In this document: positions 8,433-17,200 of the stretch, one piece after another
Position numbering within the stretch: position 1 is the stretch's first letter
Layout: the number at the start of each line of letters is the position of its first letter
Source of the DNA: CAVVSD01 sp963837655
GTDB lineage: Bacteria > Actinomycetota > Thermoleophilia > Solirubrobacterales > Solirubrobacteraceae
NCBI GenBank assembly: GCA_963837655.1
Contig: CAWIOK010000002.1
Coordinates: 62,001 to 126,000, forward strand
DNA length: 64,000 nucleotides
Direction: 5' to 3'
Program-made: the position numbers and the translations under genes
The notes under the pieces: model-generated
The model's database searches: none
Seen by the model: the letters and a program-made list of their open reading frames with translations, nothing else
What the model was told of the DNA's origin: nothing

Positions 8433-9163
8433 CGGGTCCTTTCAGGTGCTGGGTGGTCGGCGCGCGCACGGACGTCGAGCAGCGCGGCGGCGATCTCGTC
8501 GCCGCGGCGGGTGAAGCGGGCCGACGGCGCCGACACGGAGATGGCGGCGGCGCCGAAGGCGTCACGCACGGCGACCGCCGCCGCGCAGACGCCCTCGGAG
8601 TACTCCTCACGGGTCACGGCGACGCCGTCCCGGGCTGCACGCTCGATCGCCGCCATGACCTCGCGGCGATCGGTCGTCGTGGACGGGGCGTGGGCGACGA
8701 GCACCTCGGGCACGAGGCCCTCGCGCTCCTGCGGGGCCAGCGTCGCGAGCAGCGCCCGCCCGCTGGCCGACGACCACGCCGGCAGCAGCTCGCCCACCGC
8801 GGTGATCGCCTGGAGCGGGTGGCTGGCGGTGATCTGGTCGACGAACCGGACGGCGTCGCCCTCCAGCACCGAGAGGCCCACCGTCTCGTCCAGCGTGCGG
8901 TGCACGTCCTCCAGGAACGGCCGCAGCTCGGCCCGAAGGTCGCCTCGGCTGTGCAGGGCGAGCCGCGCGAGCTCGGGACCGAGCCGCGTGCGCCCGGTCG
9001 CTGGGGCGCCGATCACGAACCCCTCGATCCCCAGCGCGGTCACGAGCCGGTGCACCGTCGATCGCGGAAGCCCCGTACGCTCCGACAGCTCGGAGAGGCT
9101 CAGGCCGCGGTGCTCGCCGTCGAGCGCGCGAAGGATGGCGGCCGTTCGCGAGACGACCTGCAT
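8414..9163 (-). CDS. IclR family transcriptional regulator
   Basis: A 249-residue IclR-type regulator: N-terminal winged helix (VVSRTAAILRALDGE, LSLSELSERTGLPRSTVHRL) and a C-terminal effector domain (LSVLEGDAVRFVDQI, HPLQAITAVGELLPAWSSASGRALLA, GVAVTREEYSEGVCAAAVAV). The start at ATG 9163 is preferred because GAGG lies 8 bases upstream; in-frame ATG 9187 and GTG 9199 are alternatives that would add 8 or 12 residues. It overlaps the cyclase gene by 19 bases and is divergent from the molybdenum hydroxylase operon, separated by only about 75 bases, so it probably controls both. Confidence 0.9.
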   Translation of the reverse strand: MQVVSRTAAILRALDGEHRGLSLSELSERTGLPRSTVHRLVTALGIEGFVIGAPATGRTRLGPELARLALHSRGDLRAELRPFLEDVHRTLDETVGLSVLEGDAVRFVDQITASHPLQAITAVGELLPAWSSASGRALLATLAPQEREGLVPEVLVAHAPSTTTDRREVMAAIERAARDGVAVTREEYSEGVCAAAVAVRDAFGAAAISVSAPSARFTRRGDEIAAALLDVRARADHPAPERTRCDSST

Positions 9164-9237
9164 CGACCCTGCCTCGTCCCGTCCCATTCCTCGGGACACT
9201 ACTCCCGTCCACCGGACGAACGCTATAGGGTGCGGGC

Positions 9238-11613
9238 ATGGGGAGGACGTTGGTGGGGCAGCCGGTCGTCAAGCACGACGGCGACGCGTTCCTGACAGGC
9301 CGCGCGGTCTACGCCGGCGACGTGGTGCTGCCGGGGATGACGCACATGGTGCTCGTGCGCAGCACGCTGCCGCATGCGCGGATCGTCGGCATCGATGCCA
9401 CGGTCGCTCGCGCGATGCCCGGGGTCGTCGCCGTCCTCACGGGCGACGAGGCGATCGAGCTCGTCGAGCCCGTGCCGTGCAGCGTCGACCCGACGCCGAT
9501 CGGCGGGAACCTCGCGGAGGTTCGGTGCCTGGCGGTCGACCGGGTGCGTCACGTCGGGGAGCCGGTTGCCGCGGTCGTGGCCGAGACGCAGGCCGACGCG
9601 CTGGCGGCCGCGCAGGCCGTGCGGGTGGACCTCGAGCCGCTGCCGGTGCTCGTCGACGCAGACGAGGCGATGGCCGACGACGCCCCGCTGCTGTATCCGG
9701 AGTGGGGGACCAACCGCATCGTCGGCGGCGAGATGGGCTCCTCGCCCGAGGAGGTCGAGGCGGCGTTCGCCGACGCCGACCACGTGCTCGAGGGGGTCCT
9801 GCGCAGCCATCGGGGCAACGCCGCCCCGATGGAGACGCGCACCCACGTCGCGTCCTGGGACGCCGGCACCGGCCGGCTGACGATGTGGGCCACGACGCAG
9901 AACCCGCATCCGCTGCGCTCCACGCTCGCGCAGGCGCTGCGCGTGCCGGAGTCCCAGGTCCACGTCGTCGCGCCGAGCCTCGGCGGGTCCTTCGGCCTGA
10001 AGATGTTCGGCAACCGCGAGGACTTCATCGTGCCGGTGCTGGCCCGGCACGTCGGGCGCCCTGTGCGCTGGCACGAGGAGCGCTCGGCGGCGCTGCTGCC
10101 CGGCGCGCGCGAGCAGGTCCAGCGCTGGCGCGCAGCCGTCGCCGCCGACGGGCGGCTGCTCGCCCTCGACGTCCACGCGCGCTCCGACCACGGCGCGGTG
10201 TCCGCGGGGCACGGCTGGGGGATGGGGCTCGTCGGCGCGCAGACCACGGGCACCGGGTACGCGCTGGATGTCTGCCGCGTCACGTGGGACGTCGTCGCGA
10301 CGAACAAGGCACCGTGGGGCGGCACCAAGCCCTACGGCAAGGACGGCGCGACGCTGCTCGCCGAGCACGTCATGGACCGCGTCGCGGAGATCACGGGCGT
10401 CGACCCCGCCGAGGTCCGGCGCCGCAACTTCCTGCAGCCCGACGCCTTCCCGCACCTGCATCAGACGGGGCTGGAGCTCGACAGCGGCGACTACGAGGGC
10501 ACGCTCGACCTCGCGCTCGGCAGGGCCGGCTACCCCGAGCTGCAGGCCGAGCGCGATCGCGCCCGCGCCGAGGGTCGGCGCCTGGGCATCGGGCTCGGCT
10601 TCGAGCTGACGCCCGAGAGCGCCGACGTCCCCGGCGCGCTCGTCACGGGCTTCGACACGGCGACCGTCCGCATGAGCCCCTCCGGGCAGGCGACCGTCCT
10701 CACCGGCGTCACGTCCCCCGGGACGGGCAACGACACCGCGATCGGGCAGCTCGTCGCCGCGGAGCTGGGGATCGCGCTGGCCGACGTCGAGATCGTCCAG
10801 GGCGACAGCGACCGCTGCCCGTACGGCTTCGGGAACATCTCGAGCCGCAGCATCGTCACCGGCGGCAGCGCGGCGATCCTCGCGGCTCGCGACATCGCAG
10901 CGAAGCTGAGAACGGTCGCCGGCGCGATGCTGCACGCCGCCGACGGCGAGGAGATCGTGCTCGGCGGCGGGATGGCCGAGATCGCCGGCGACGCCGAGCG
11001 CCACGTCCCGATCGCCGTCGTGGCCGGCGCGGTGTTCTCGCTCGGGTACATCCTCGCGCTCGACATCGAGCCGAACCTCGAGTCCACGCGGACGTTCCGC
11101 CCGCCCAACATCCGCCACACGCCGGACGTCCGGGGGAACATCCAGGTCTACACGACCTATCCGTTCTCGATGCACGTCTCGCTCGTCGAGGTGGACGACG
11201 AGACCGGCGTCGTCACGCCGCTGCGCCACGTCGTCGCGCACGACTGCGGGACGGTGGTGAACCCGGCGATGGTCGACGGCCAGGTCCGCGGCGGGGCGGT
11301 CATGGGGATCGGCTCGGCGCTCGGCGAGGAGTTCGTCTACGACGCGGCCGGCATGCCGCGCAGCGTCGGCTTCAAGACGTACCTGCTGGCGCGCGCGTCC
11401 GACGTGCCGCCGATCGAGCTCGAGCACCAGGTCACGCCGAGCCCGAGCACGCTCATCGGCGCCAAGGGCGCGGGCGAGGCGGGGTTCGGCGGCGCGCAGG
11501 CCGCGGTGATGAACGCGGTCAACGACGCCGTCCGCGACCTCGGCGTCCGGCTCGACGCGACCCCCGCGAGCGCGCCGAACGTCCTCGCCGCGATCCTCGG
11601 GGCACGCCGGTGA
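9238..11613 (+). CDS. molybdenum hydroxylase large subunit (xanthine dehydrogenase/CoxL family)
   Basis: A 791-residue molybdopterin-binding subunit. It begins with the a/b hammerhead domain (FLTGRAVYAGDVVLPGMTHMVLVRS, PHARI) and continues with the molybdenum-cofactor domains: GGSFGLKMFGNRED, the GTGNDTAIGQLVA and GGSAAILAAR blocks, AHDCGTVVNPAMVDGQ, and the C-terminal GAKGAGEAGFGGA containing the catalytic Glu of the family. The AYRCSFR active-site loop that defines true CO dehydrogenase is absent (WGGTKPYGKDGAT occupies the place), so this is an aldehyde- or N-heterocycle-hydroxylating enzyme. The FAD and 2Fe-2S subunits follow in overlapping frames. Confidence 0.92.
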   Translation: MGRTLVGQPVVKHDGDAFLTGRAVYAGDVVLPGMTHMVLVRSTLPHARIVGIDATVARAMPGVVAVLTGDEAIELVEPVPCSVDPTPIGGNLAEVRCLAVDRVRHVGEPVAAVVAETQADALAAAQAVRVDLEPLPVLVDADEAMADDAPLLYPEWGTNRIVGGEMGSSPEEVEAAFADADHVLEGVLRSHRGNAAPMETRTHVASWDAGTGRLTMWATTQNPHPLRSTLAQALRVPESQVHVVAPSLGGSFGLKMFGNREDFIVPVLARHVGRPVRWHEERSAALLPGAREQVQRWRAAVAADGRLLALDVHARSDHGAVSAGHGWGMGLVGAQTTGTGYALDVCRVTWDVVATNKAPWGGTKPYGKDGATLLAEHVMDRVAEITGVDPAEVRRRNFLQPDAFPHLHQTGLELDSGDYEGTLDLALGRAGYPELQAERDRARAEGRRLGIGLGFELTPESADVPGALVTGFDTATVRMSPSGQATVLTGVTSPGTGNDTAIGQLVAAELGIALADVEIVQGDSDRCPYGFGNISSRSIVTGGSAAILAARDIAAKLRTVAGAMLHAADGEEIVLGGGMAEIAGDAERHVPIAVVAGAVFSLGYILALDIEPNLESTRTFRPPNIRHTPDVRGNIQVYTTYPFSMHVSLVEVDDETGVVTPLRHVVAHDCGTVVNPAMVDGQVRGGAVMGIGSALGEEFVYDAAGMPRSVGFKTYLLARASDVPPIELEHQVTPSPSTLIGAKGAGEAGFGGAQAAVMNAVNDAVRDLGVRLDATPASAPNVLAAILGARR

Positions 11614-12389
11614 TCCCGACGCGCTTCGCCTACGAGGCCCCGGGCAGCGCGGCCGACGCCGTCGCGCTCATGGCCGGCGCCGACGCCCGGGTGCTGGCGG
11701 GCGGGACCTGGGTGGTCCCCGAGCTGGGGTCGGGCGCTTCGCGGCCCGGGGTCGTCGTGGACCTGCGCCGCGCCGGGCTGGGGACGATCACGGAGGGCGA
11801 GGGCACGGTGCGCATCGGCGCGACGGCGACCTACGCCGACCTCCTGGGCTCCGATCTGGTCAGGGAGCGTCTCGCGCTCCTGCACGAGATGGCGGGCGGG
11901 ATCACGGGCGGCTGGGCCATCCGGGGACAGGGGACGATCGGCGGGTCGCTCGCCGCCGCGCGCCCGGCGTCCGACGTGCCGGCCGTCCTCGTCGCGCTCG
12001 GCGCGGTCGCCCACGTGGCGAGCGCGGACGGCGAGCGCGCGGTGCCCGCGGCGTCGCTGCTGGCGGGACCGATGCGGACCGGGCTGGCGCGCGGCGAGCT
12101 CCTCACCGAGCTCGAGGTGCCGGTGCAGGCAGGGACGCACGGCTACGTGAAGCTCAAGCGGGGCGCGAGCAGCTGGCCGATCGCGACGGCAGCGGCGCTC
12201 GCGCAGGACGGCGTCGTGACGCGGCTGGTGCTCGGCGGCGTCGCCGGGACGCCCGTGGAGGTCGGCCCCGACGGCGGCCCGCCCGAGATCGGCGAGCCGT
12301 GGGACGACGAGCTCGCGCCCGGCTCCTACCGGGCCGCGGTGGCGGCGCCGCTGGCGGCGAGAGCGATGCGCAAGGCGATCGGAGGATGA
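11610..12389 (+). CDS. molybdenum hydroxylase FAD-binding (CoxM-type) subunit
   Basis: A 259-residue medium subunit that carries FAD and passes electrons out of the hydroxylase. It shows the FAD-binding PCMH pattern: RVLAGGTWVVPELGSG near residue 28, ATATYADLL, IRGQGTIGGSLAAARPASDVPAVLVALGA, and a CO dehydrogenase flavoprotein C-terminal domain (YVKLKRGASSWPIATAAA). GTG at 11610 overlaps the large-subunit stop by 4 bases (GTGA), giving tight stoichiometric coupling. Length is slightly short for the family (about 280-290). Confidence 0.92.
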   Translation: MIPTRFAYEAPGSAADAVALMAGADARVLAGGTWVVPELGSGASRPGVVVDLRRAGLGTITEGEGTVRIGATATYADLLGSDLVRERLALLHEMAGGITGGWAIRGQGTIGGSLAAARPASDVPAVLVALGAVAHVASADGERAVPAASLLAGPMRTGLARGELLTELEVPVQAGTHGYVKLKRGASSWPIATAAALAQDGVVTRLVLGGVAGTPVEVGPDGGPPEIGEPWDDELAPGSYRAAVAAPLAARAMRKAIGG

Positions 12390-12390
12390 G

Positions 12391-12837
12391 ATGGATCTGA
12401 CGCTCAACGGCGAGCGCCGGTCGGCCGACGTCGACCCGCGCATGCTGCTCGTCGAGGCGCTGCGCGACGCGTTCGGCGCACGCGGCCCGAAGATCGGGTG
12501 CCTGACGGGGGATTGCGGCGCGTGCACGGTGCGCCTGGACGGCGCGATCGTGAAGTCGTGCCTGAAGCTCGCGGTCGCCGCCGACGGCGCGGAGGTGCAG
12601 ACGCTCGAGGGCCTGGCCGGCGACGACGGGCTGAGCGCGCTGCAGCAGGCGTTCTGGGACGAGCACGCCTTCCAATGCGGCTACTGCCTGTCGGGGATGC
12701 TGTTCGCCGCCGGCGACCTCCTGGAGCGCGAGGCCTCACCGTCCGACGAGCAGATCCGCGAGGCGATCAGCGGCAACCTGTGCCGCTGCACGGGCTACGA
12801 CCCGATCGTCGCCGCGATCCGATCGGTCGCCTCGTGA
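12391..12837 (+). CDS. molybdenum hydroxylase 2Fe-2S (CoxS-type) subunit
   Basis: A 148-residue small subunit with two 2Fe-2S clusters. The plant-ferredoxin-like cluster ligands are seen in GCLTGDCGACTVRLDG and the following SCLKLA, and the second cluster in FQCGYCLSGML and NLCRCTGYDPI. The start ATG 12391 lies one base after the preceding stop, with GGAGGATGAG in front as ribosome-binding site. The order L-M-S differs from the common M-S-L order of cox operons. Confidence 0.95.
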   Translation: MDLTLNGERRSADVDPRMLLVEALRDAFGARGPKIGCLTGDCGACTVRLDGAIVKSCLKLAVAADGAEVQTLEGLAGDDGLSALQQAFWDEHAFQCGYCLSGMLFAAGDLLEREASPSDEQIREAISGNLCRCTGYDPIVAAIRSVAS

Positions 12838-14630
12838 CCGAGCTCCTGCCGGACCCAGAGCGGATCCCCGGGGGCTACCGGCGCGAGCCCAGCCACAGCG
12901 GGCTCGTCATCGACCGCGACGTCTACGTGCCGATGCGCGACGGGGTGCGCATCTGCGTGGACGTCCACCGCCCGGAGACCGACGAGCCGCTCCCCGCCCT
13001 GCTCGCGTTCGCGATCTACAACAAGGAGCTGCAGACCCCGGAGATGCAGGCGGCCAATCCGCCGCAGCCCGCGTGGTCGCCGCTGTGGACGGGTCCGCAG
13101 GAGGCCGGTGACACGCGCTTCCTCGTCGCCCGGGGCTACGTGCACGTCATCGGGATGCCCCGCGGCGTCGGCAAGTCCGAGGGCGGCGGCTCACGCGAGT
13201 TCGACTCCTACGACCTCATCGAGTGGATCGCCCAGCAGCCCTGGTGCGACGGCAACGTCGGCATGATCGGCATCTCGGGCTTCGGCGCCGAGCAGGTCCA
13301 CGTCGCCCGCCAGAACCCGCCCAGCCTGAAGGCGATCTTCCCCTTCGACCCCCGCGGCGCGTACGGCACGCTCGGCGGCTTCCGCGAGGAGTACCCGGGC
13401 GGCGTGGTGCACCTGTTCCGCTACCTCGTCGGCCACTTCGGCGTCTTCCACCAGGACCGCGGCGCGCCCGGCTCGCTGCCCCCGGCGAAGGAGGCGCTGT
13501 GGCGGGAGGCGATGGAGAACCCGGACTACCGGATGTACCCGCACATCCACAACGTGGTGTCGATGAAAGGGCAGCACATGCCGCTCTGGTTCGACATGCT
13601 CATCGACCCCTTCGAGCAGCCAGGGACGGTCGAGCGCAGCGAGGCGGAGTTCGCGCAGATCAAGATCCCGACCTACACCGGGTCGGGGTGGTACGGCTAC
13701 ACGTACAAGACGCACCTCCAGGGCGCGCAGACGTACTGGCGCCATCTCGAGGGCATCGACAAGAAGCTGCTGTTCACCGGCCCGGCCCATCTCGAGCGCC
13801 CCTTCCACGGGCTGCACCACGAGATCCTGCGCTGGTACGACCACTGGCTGAAGGGCATGGACACCGGCGTGCTGGACGAGCCCCCGGTGCGCTTCTGGGT
13901 CAGCGGGGCCAACGAGTGGCGCACCGCCACCGACTGGCCGCTGCCGGAGACCGAGTGGACGAAGCTCTACCTGTCCAGCTGGGAGCGGCTGCGCACCGAG
14001 CCCTTCACGCCGGAGTCCGCCGACGACCGGATCCCGCCCGACTCGTTCGTGCAGATGCCGTTGTCGCAGACGCGCGCGGTCACCGGCCTGCGCTTCCTCA
14101 GCGATCCGCTCCCGCACGACGTCCTCGTCGCGGGGCCGTCGGTCCTGAACCTCTGGGCGGCGATCGACCAGGACGACACGAACTGGATCGTGATCCTCAA
14201 GGACGTCGGCCCCGACCCGTCGGTGCGGACCGCCCGCGAGGGGGAGTGGGAGGTGCCCGAGGACCTGCCCGAGCGCGAGCTGACGCGCGGCTGGCTGAAG
14301 GCCTCCAACCGCGCGCTGGACCCCGGGCGCAGCACCGACTGGAAGCCGTTCCACAGGCTCACGCGGGAGGCGGCCGAGCCGGTCGTCCCTGGCGAGATCA
14401 CCGCGTACCGCATCGAGATCCTCGCCACGGCCAACCTCTTCAAGGCCGGCCACCGGATCTGCCTGGAGATCACGAGCATGGACCGCCCGACCGGCGTCGC
14501 CGGCGCGACGAACGTCGAGTACGTGCCGTACCACGTGTGCAGCTCGCGGACGACGCTGCACCACATCCACCACGACACGGAGCACCCGTCGCACCTGCTG
14601 CTCCCCGTCATCCCCGAGGGCACGCGATGA
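12834..14630 (+). CDS. CocE/NonD family hydrolase (X-Pro dipeptidyl-peptidase S15 type)
   Basis: A 598-residue alpha/beta hydrolase of the CocE/NonD family, whose best-known member is cocaine esterase. The N-terminal catalytic domain starts at VYVPMRDGVRICVDVHRPE; the nucleophile is the Ser in MIGISGFGAEQ, preceded by DLIEWIAQQPWCDGNVG as usual for the family. A helical cap and a C-terminal jelly-roll domain (around VLVAGPSVLNLWAAIDQDDTNW to GHRICLEITS) complete it. GTG 12834 overlaps the small-subunit stop (GTGA). As part of the hydroxylase operon it probably cleaves an ester or amide that feeds or follows the hydroxylation step (inference). Confidence 0.88.
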   Translation: MTELLPDPERIPGGYRREPSHSGLVIDRDVYVPMRDGVRICVDVHRPETDEPLPALLAFAIYNKELQTPEMQAANPPQPAWSPLWTGPQEAGDTRFLVARGYVHVIGMPRGVGKSEGGGSREFDSYDLIEWIAQQPWCDGNVGMIGISGFGAEQVHVARQNPPSLKAIFPFDPRGAYGTLGGFREEYPGGVVHLFRYLVGHFGVFHQDRGAPGSLPPAKEALWREAMENPDYRMYPHIHNVVSMKGQHMPLWFDMLIDPFEQPGTVERSEAEFAQIKIPTYTGSGWYGYTYKTHLQGAQTYWRHLEGIDKKLLFTGPAHLERPFHGLHHEILRWYDHWLKGMDTGVLDEPPVRFWVSGANEWRTATDWPLPETEWTKLYLSSWERLRTEPFTPESADDRIPPDSFVQMPLSQTRAVTGLRFLSDPLPHDVLVAGPSVLNLWAAIDQDDTNWIVILKDVGPDPSVRTAREGEWEVPEDLPERELTRGWLKASNRALDPGRSTDWKPFHRLTREAAEPVVPGEITAYRIEILATANLFKAGHRICLEITSMDRPTGVAGATNVEYVPYHVCSSRTTLHHIHHDTEHPSHLLLPVIPEGTR

Positions 14631-15745
14631 GCACGAGAACCCAGCCTCCGTTCCGCGCCGACCACGTCGGCAGCCTGTTGCGGCCGCCGGAGCTGCTGCA
14701 GGCGCGCGGGCGGGCCGCCGATGGCGCGATCACGCCGGAGGAGCTGCGCGCGGTGGAGGACCTCGCGATCGCCGATGCGGTCCGCCTCCAGCGCGACGTC
14801 GGCCTGCGCGCGGTCACCGACGGCGAGTTCCGCCGGGCCTCCTGGCACATGGACTTCATCTACGGCCTGGACGGCATCGAGCGGTCCGAGGAGCGCAACC
14901 AGGTGCAGTTCCACAACGAGGGCGGGACGATCACCTTCCAGCCCGTCGCGCCGGCGGTGACGGGCCGCATCGGGCTGGCCGAGACGATCTTCGGCGAGGA
15001 CTTCACGTCGTTGCAGGCGATCGCCGGGGACGCGGTCGCCAAGCTCACGATCCCGTCGCCGAGCATGGTCCACTACGGCAGCGGCCGGGCCCGGATCGAC
15101 GCGTCGATCTACCCCGAGCTCGACGCGTTCTGGGACGACCTGGCCGAGGCGTACGCCGAGGAGATCCGGCGGCTCGGCGAGCTCGGCTGCACGTACCTGC
15201 AGCTCGACGACACGAGCCTCGCGTACTTCAACGATCCATCGCAGCGCGAGTTCATCGCCCAGATGGGCGGCGACCCCGAGCGCCAGCACGAGCGCTACAT
15301 CGCGACGATCAACCGCGCGCTCGCCGGCCGCCCGCCCGGGATGGCGATCACCACGCACCTGTGCCGCGGCAACTACCGCTCGTCGTGGCGCGCGCAGGGC
15401 GGCTACGACTACGTCGCGGAGGCGCTGTTCGGTGACCTCGACGTCGACGGGTTCTTCCTCGAGTACGACGACGAGCGCTCCGGCGGCTTCGAGCCGCTGC
15501 GGTTCGTGCCGCCGGGCAAGCAGGTGGTGCTCGGGCTCGTGACCACGAAGCACGCGGCGCTGGAGGCCCCCGACGATCTGAAGGCCCGGATCGAGGAGGC
15601 CTCGCGGCATCTGGACATCGAGCAGCTGTGCCTCTCACCGCAGTGCGGGTTCTCCTCGACGGTGGAGGGCAACGACCTCACGATCGAGGAGGAGACGGCG
15701 AAGCTGCGCCTCGTCGTGGAGACCGCCGCTGAGGTCTGGGGCTGA
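14627..15745 (+). CDS. cobalamin-independent methionine synthase II-like (MetE C-terminal domain) protein
   Basis: A 372-residue protein equivalent to the catalytic C-terminal half of MetE. It starts with FRADHVGSLLRPPELLQA and keeps the zinc ligands of the family: His and Cys in ITTHLCRGNYRSSW, Glu in FFLEYDDERSGGFEPL, and Cys in LSPQCGFSST. The N-terminal MetE domain is absent, so methyltetrahydrofolate use is doubtful. Its ATGA overlap with the hydrolase gene ties it to the molybdenum hydroxylase operon, which points to a methyl- or thiol-transfer step in catabolism rather than methionine synthesis (inference). Confidence 0.85.
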   Translation: MSTRTQPPFRADHVGSLLRPPELLQARGRAADGAITPEELRAVEDLAIADAVRLQRDVGLRAVTDGEFRRASWHMDFIYGLDGIERSEERNQVQFHNEGGTITFQPVAPAVTGRIGLAETIFGEDFTSLQAIAGDAVAKLTIPSPSMVHYGSGRARIDASIYPELDAFWDDLAEAYAEEIRRLGELGCTYLQLDDTSLAYFNDPSQREFIAQMGGDPERQHERYIATINRALAGRPPGMAITTHLCRGNYRSSWRAQGGYDYVAEALFGDLDVDGFFLEYDDERSGGFEPLRFVPPGKQVVLGLVTTKHAALEAPDDLKARIEEASRHLDIEQLCLSPQCGFSSTVEGNDLTIEEETAKLRLVVETAAEVWG

Positions 15746-15914
15746 GCATAAGGCGAAGCCGTTGCCGCTATCCCGCGGGGTGGTCCGGCAGACGGTGCGA
15801 CCGGGCACGTGGTCGCACCGGTCGCGGGTCATTCGCGGCGTTGCACGCTGTGCTGGTACTCCACACATCGGATCGCATACCGCCCCTGAGGTCCGACAAG
15901 GAGGTACGGCCTCG

Positions 15915-16682
15915 ATGTCCATCACCGCGACGCGCACCCTCGAGGTGCGCTGCCTGGGCACGTTCGGCGTCTACGACGGCGGCCGCAGGCTCGGGCCCTG
16001 GTCGAGCCGGCGCGCGAAGGCGCTGCTGAAGCACCTCGTCCTGCACCGCCGCCGGTCCCTCCCGCGTGAGGTGCTCATGGAGGCCTTCTGGCCCGACGCC
16101 TGCCCGGCCGCCGCGCGCAACAACCTCCACGGCGCGGTGCACGCGCTGCGACGGTTCCTGCGTGACGTGCACGGCGACGTCGAGCACATCGTCTTCGAGG
16201 ACGGCTGCTACGCGCTCGCCCCCGAGCTCGACGTGTGGGACGACGTCGGCGAGTTCGAGCGCCTCGCCCGCGAGGCGCACAGGTGCGAGCCGGCGTCCGC
16301 GCTCGCCCTGCTGGAGGCCGCCGACGAGCTTTACGCCGGCCAGCTGTTCGATGACGACCCCTACGAGGAATGGATGCAGGCACGCCGGCGCGAGCTCGAG
16401 GCTGTGCACCTCGAGGTGCTCGACCTGCTGCTCGAGCACCACCGCGAGCGCGCCGACCTGCACGAGTGGGCGGCGGTCGCGCGCCGGATCGTGGCCGCGG
16501 AGCCCTGGCGCGAGGAGGTCCAGCGCGAGCTGATGACCTGCTACGCCCGGCAGGGCCAGCGCACCCTCGCGCTGCGCCAGTTCCAGGACTGCGTTGTCGC
16601 GCTGCGGACGGCGCTCGGGCTCGTGCCCGGGCCGGACACCGAGGAGCTGCGCGCGCGGATCAGCCGTCGCGATCCGGTCTGA
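15915..16682 (+). CDS. BTAD domain-containing transcriptional regulator (SARP/AfsR-like)
   Basis: A 255-residue regulator with an N-terminal OmpR-like winged helix (LEVRCLGTFGVYDGGRRLG, RRAKALLKHLVLH, PREVLMEAFWP, NNLHGAVHALRRFL) and a C-terminal bacterial transcriptional activator domain (ELYAGQLFDDDPYEEWMQ, LEVLDLLLEHH, ARRIVAAEPWREEVQRELM, GQRTLALRQFQDC). ATG 15915 is preceded by AAGGAGGT at an 11-base distance, which decides the start over upstream in-frame codons. No biosynthetic cluster is nearby, so its targets are unknown. It ends against the decayed ATPase gene on the opposite strand. Confidence 0.88.
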   Translation: MSITATRTLEVRCLGTFGVYDGGRRLGPWSSRRAKALLKHLVLHRRRSLPREVLMEAFWPDACPAAARNNLHGAVHALRRFLRDVHGDVEHIVFEDGCYALAPELDVWDDVGEFERLAREAHRCEPASALALLEAADELYAGQLFDDDPYEEWMQARRRELEAVHLEVLDLLLEHHRERADLHEWAAVARRIVAAEPWREEVQRELMTCYARQGQRTLALRQFQDCVVALRTALGLVPGPDTEELRARISRRDPV

Positions 16683-17099
16683 GCGCCGTCCGCCGCCTCG
16701 CACCCGTAGCGCAGAGCGCCGATCCCCTCGAACAGGTCGGCGGCGGCCAGCAGCGCCGTGCCGTCGCGTGCGACGAGCGCGGTGGCGTGGGCGGCGCGCG
16801 CCTCGATGAGGCTCGAGTCCGAGCGCGCATCGACGTCCGCGAGGGCGGCCAGCGCCCACGCCTCGGCGCAGCGCGCGAGGTGCAGGACGAGCGCGGCGGA
16901 CGTGGGGTGCAGCCGCTGCGCGTCGTCGACGCCGAGGATCAGCTTGGCGGCGGGCCAGGCGCGACTTCCCGGCCCCGGCGTCGCCGAGCAGCGCGACGCC
17001 GGTGGCGCCCCGGCGGCGCAGATCGCCGATGCGCCCGAGATCGGCTTCGCGCCCGACCAGCGACCAGGAGATGCCTGATCCGGTGGCCGCGAGGAACAT
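16680..17099 (-). pseudogene. decayed LuxR-type regulator with AAA ATPase domain
   Basis: Three pieces of one regulator family are seen on the minus strand. From 17099: WSLVGREADLGRIGD followed by VALLGDAGAGKSRLAR (Walker A). The frame is then lost and resumes in another frame as LILGVDDAQRLHPTSAALVL (Walker B). This is fused directly to a C-terminal helical piece (ALVARDGTALLAAADLFEGI, GALRYGCEAADGAQ). The segments normally between them, about 60 residues between the Walker motifs and several hundred after Walker B including the HTH, are missing. The remnant runs into the 3' end of the BTAD gene, which shows that this intergenic stretch is gene debris rather than functional spacer. Confidence 0.7.
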
Positions 17100-17200
17100 C
17101 TCGTGGGGGACGCGAGTCCGGATAAGTGGCGGGCAAGAGCCGGGGAAGCGGCGCTGCCGACGATGACCGCGTCGTCAATCCCCCACACGAGGAGCTCCTC

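Noticed and set aside
9238..12837. Carbon monoxide dehydrogenase
   Set aside because: The three subunits look like CoxLMS, but the large subunit lacks the AYRCSFR active-site loop that defines CO oxidation.
14627..15745. Cobalamin riboswitch before the MetE-like gene
   Set aside because: The gene starts inside the upstream stop codon; there is no leader in which a riboswitch could fold.
15915..16682. BTAD regulator as sign of an antibiotic biosynthetic cluster
   Set aside because: No polyketide, peptide synthetase or tailoring genes are adjacent; only gene debris and unrelated genes.
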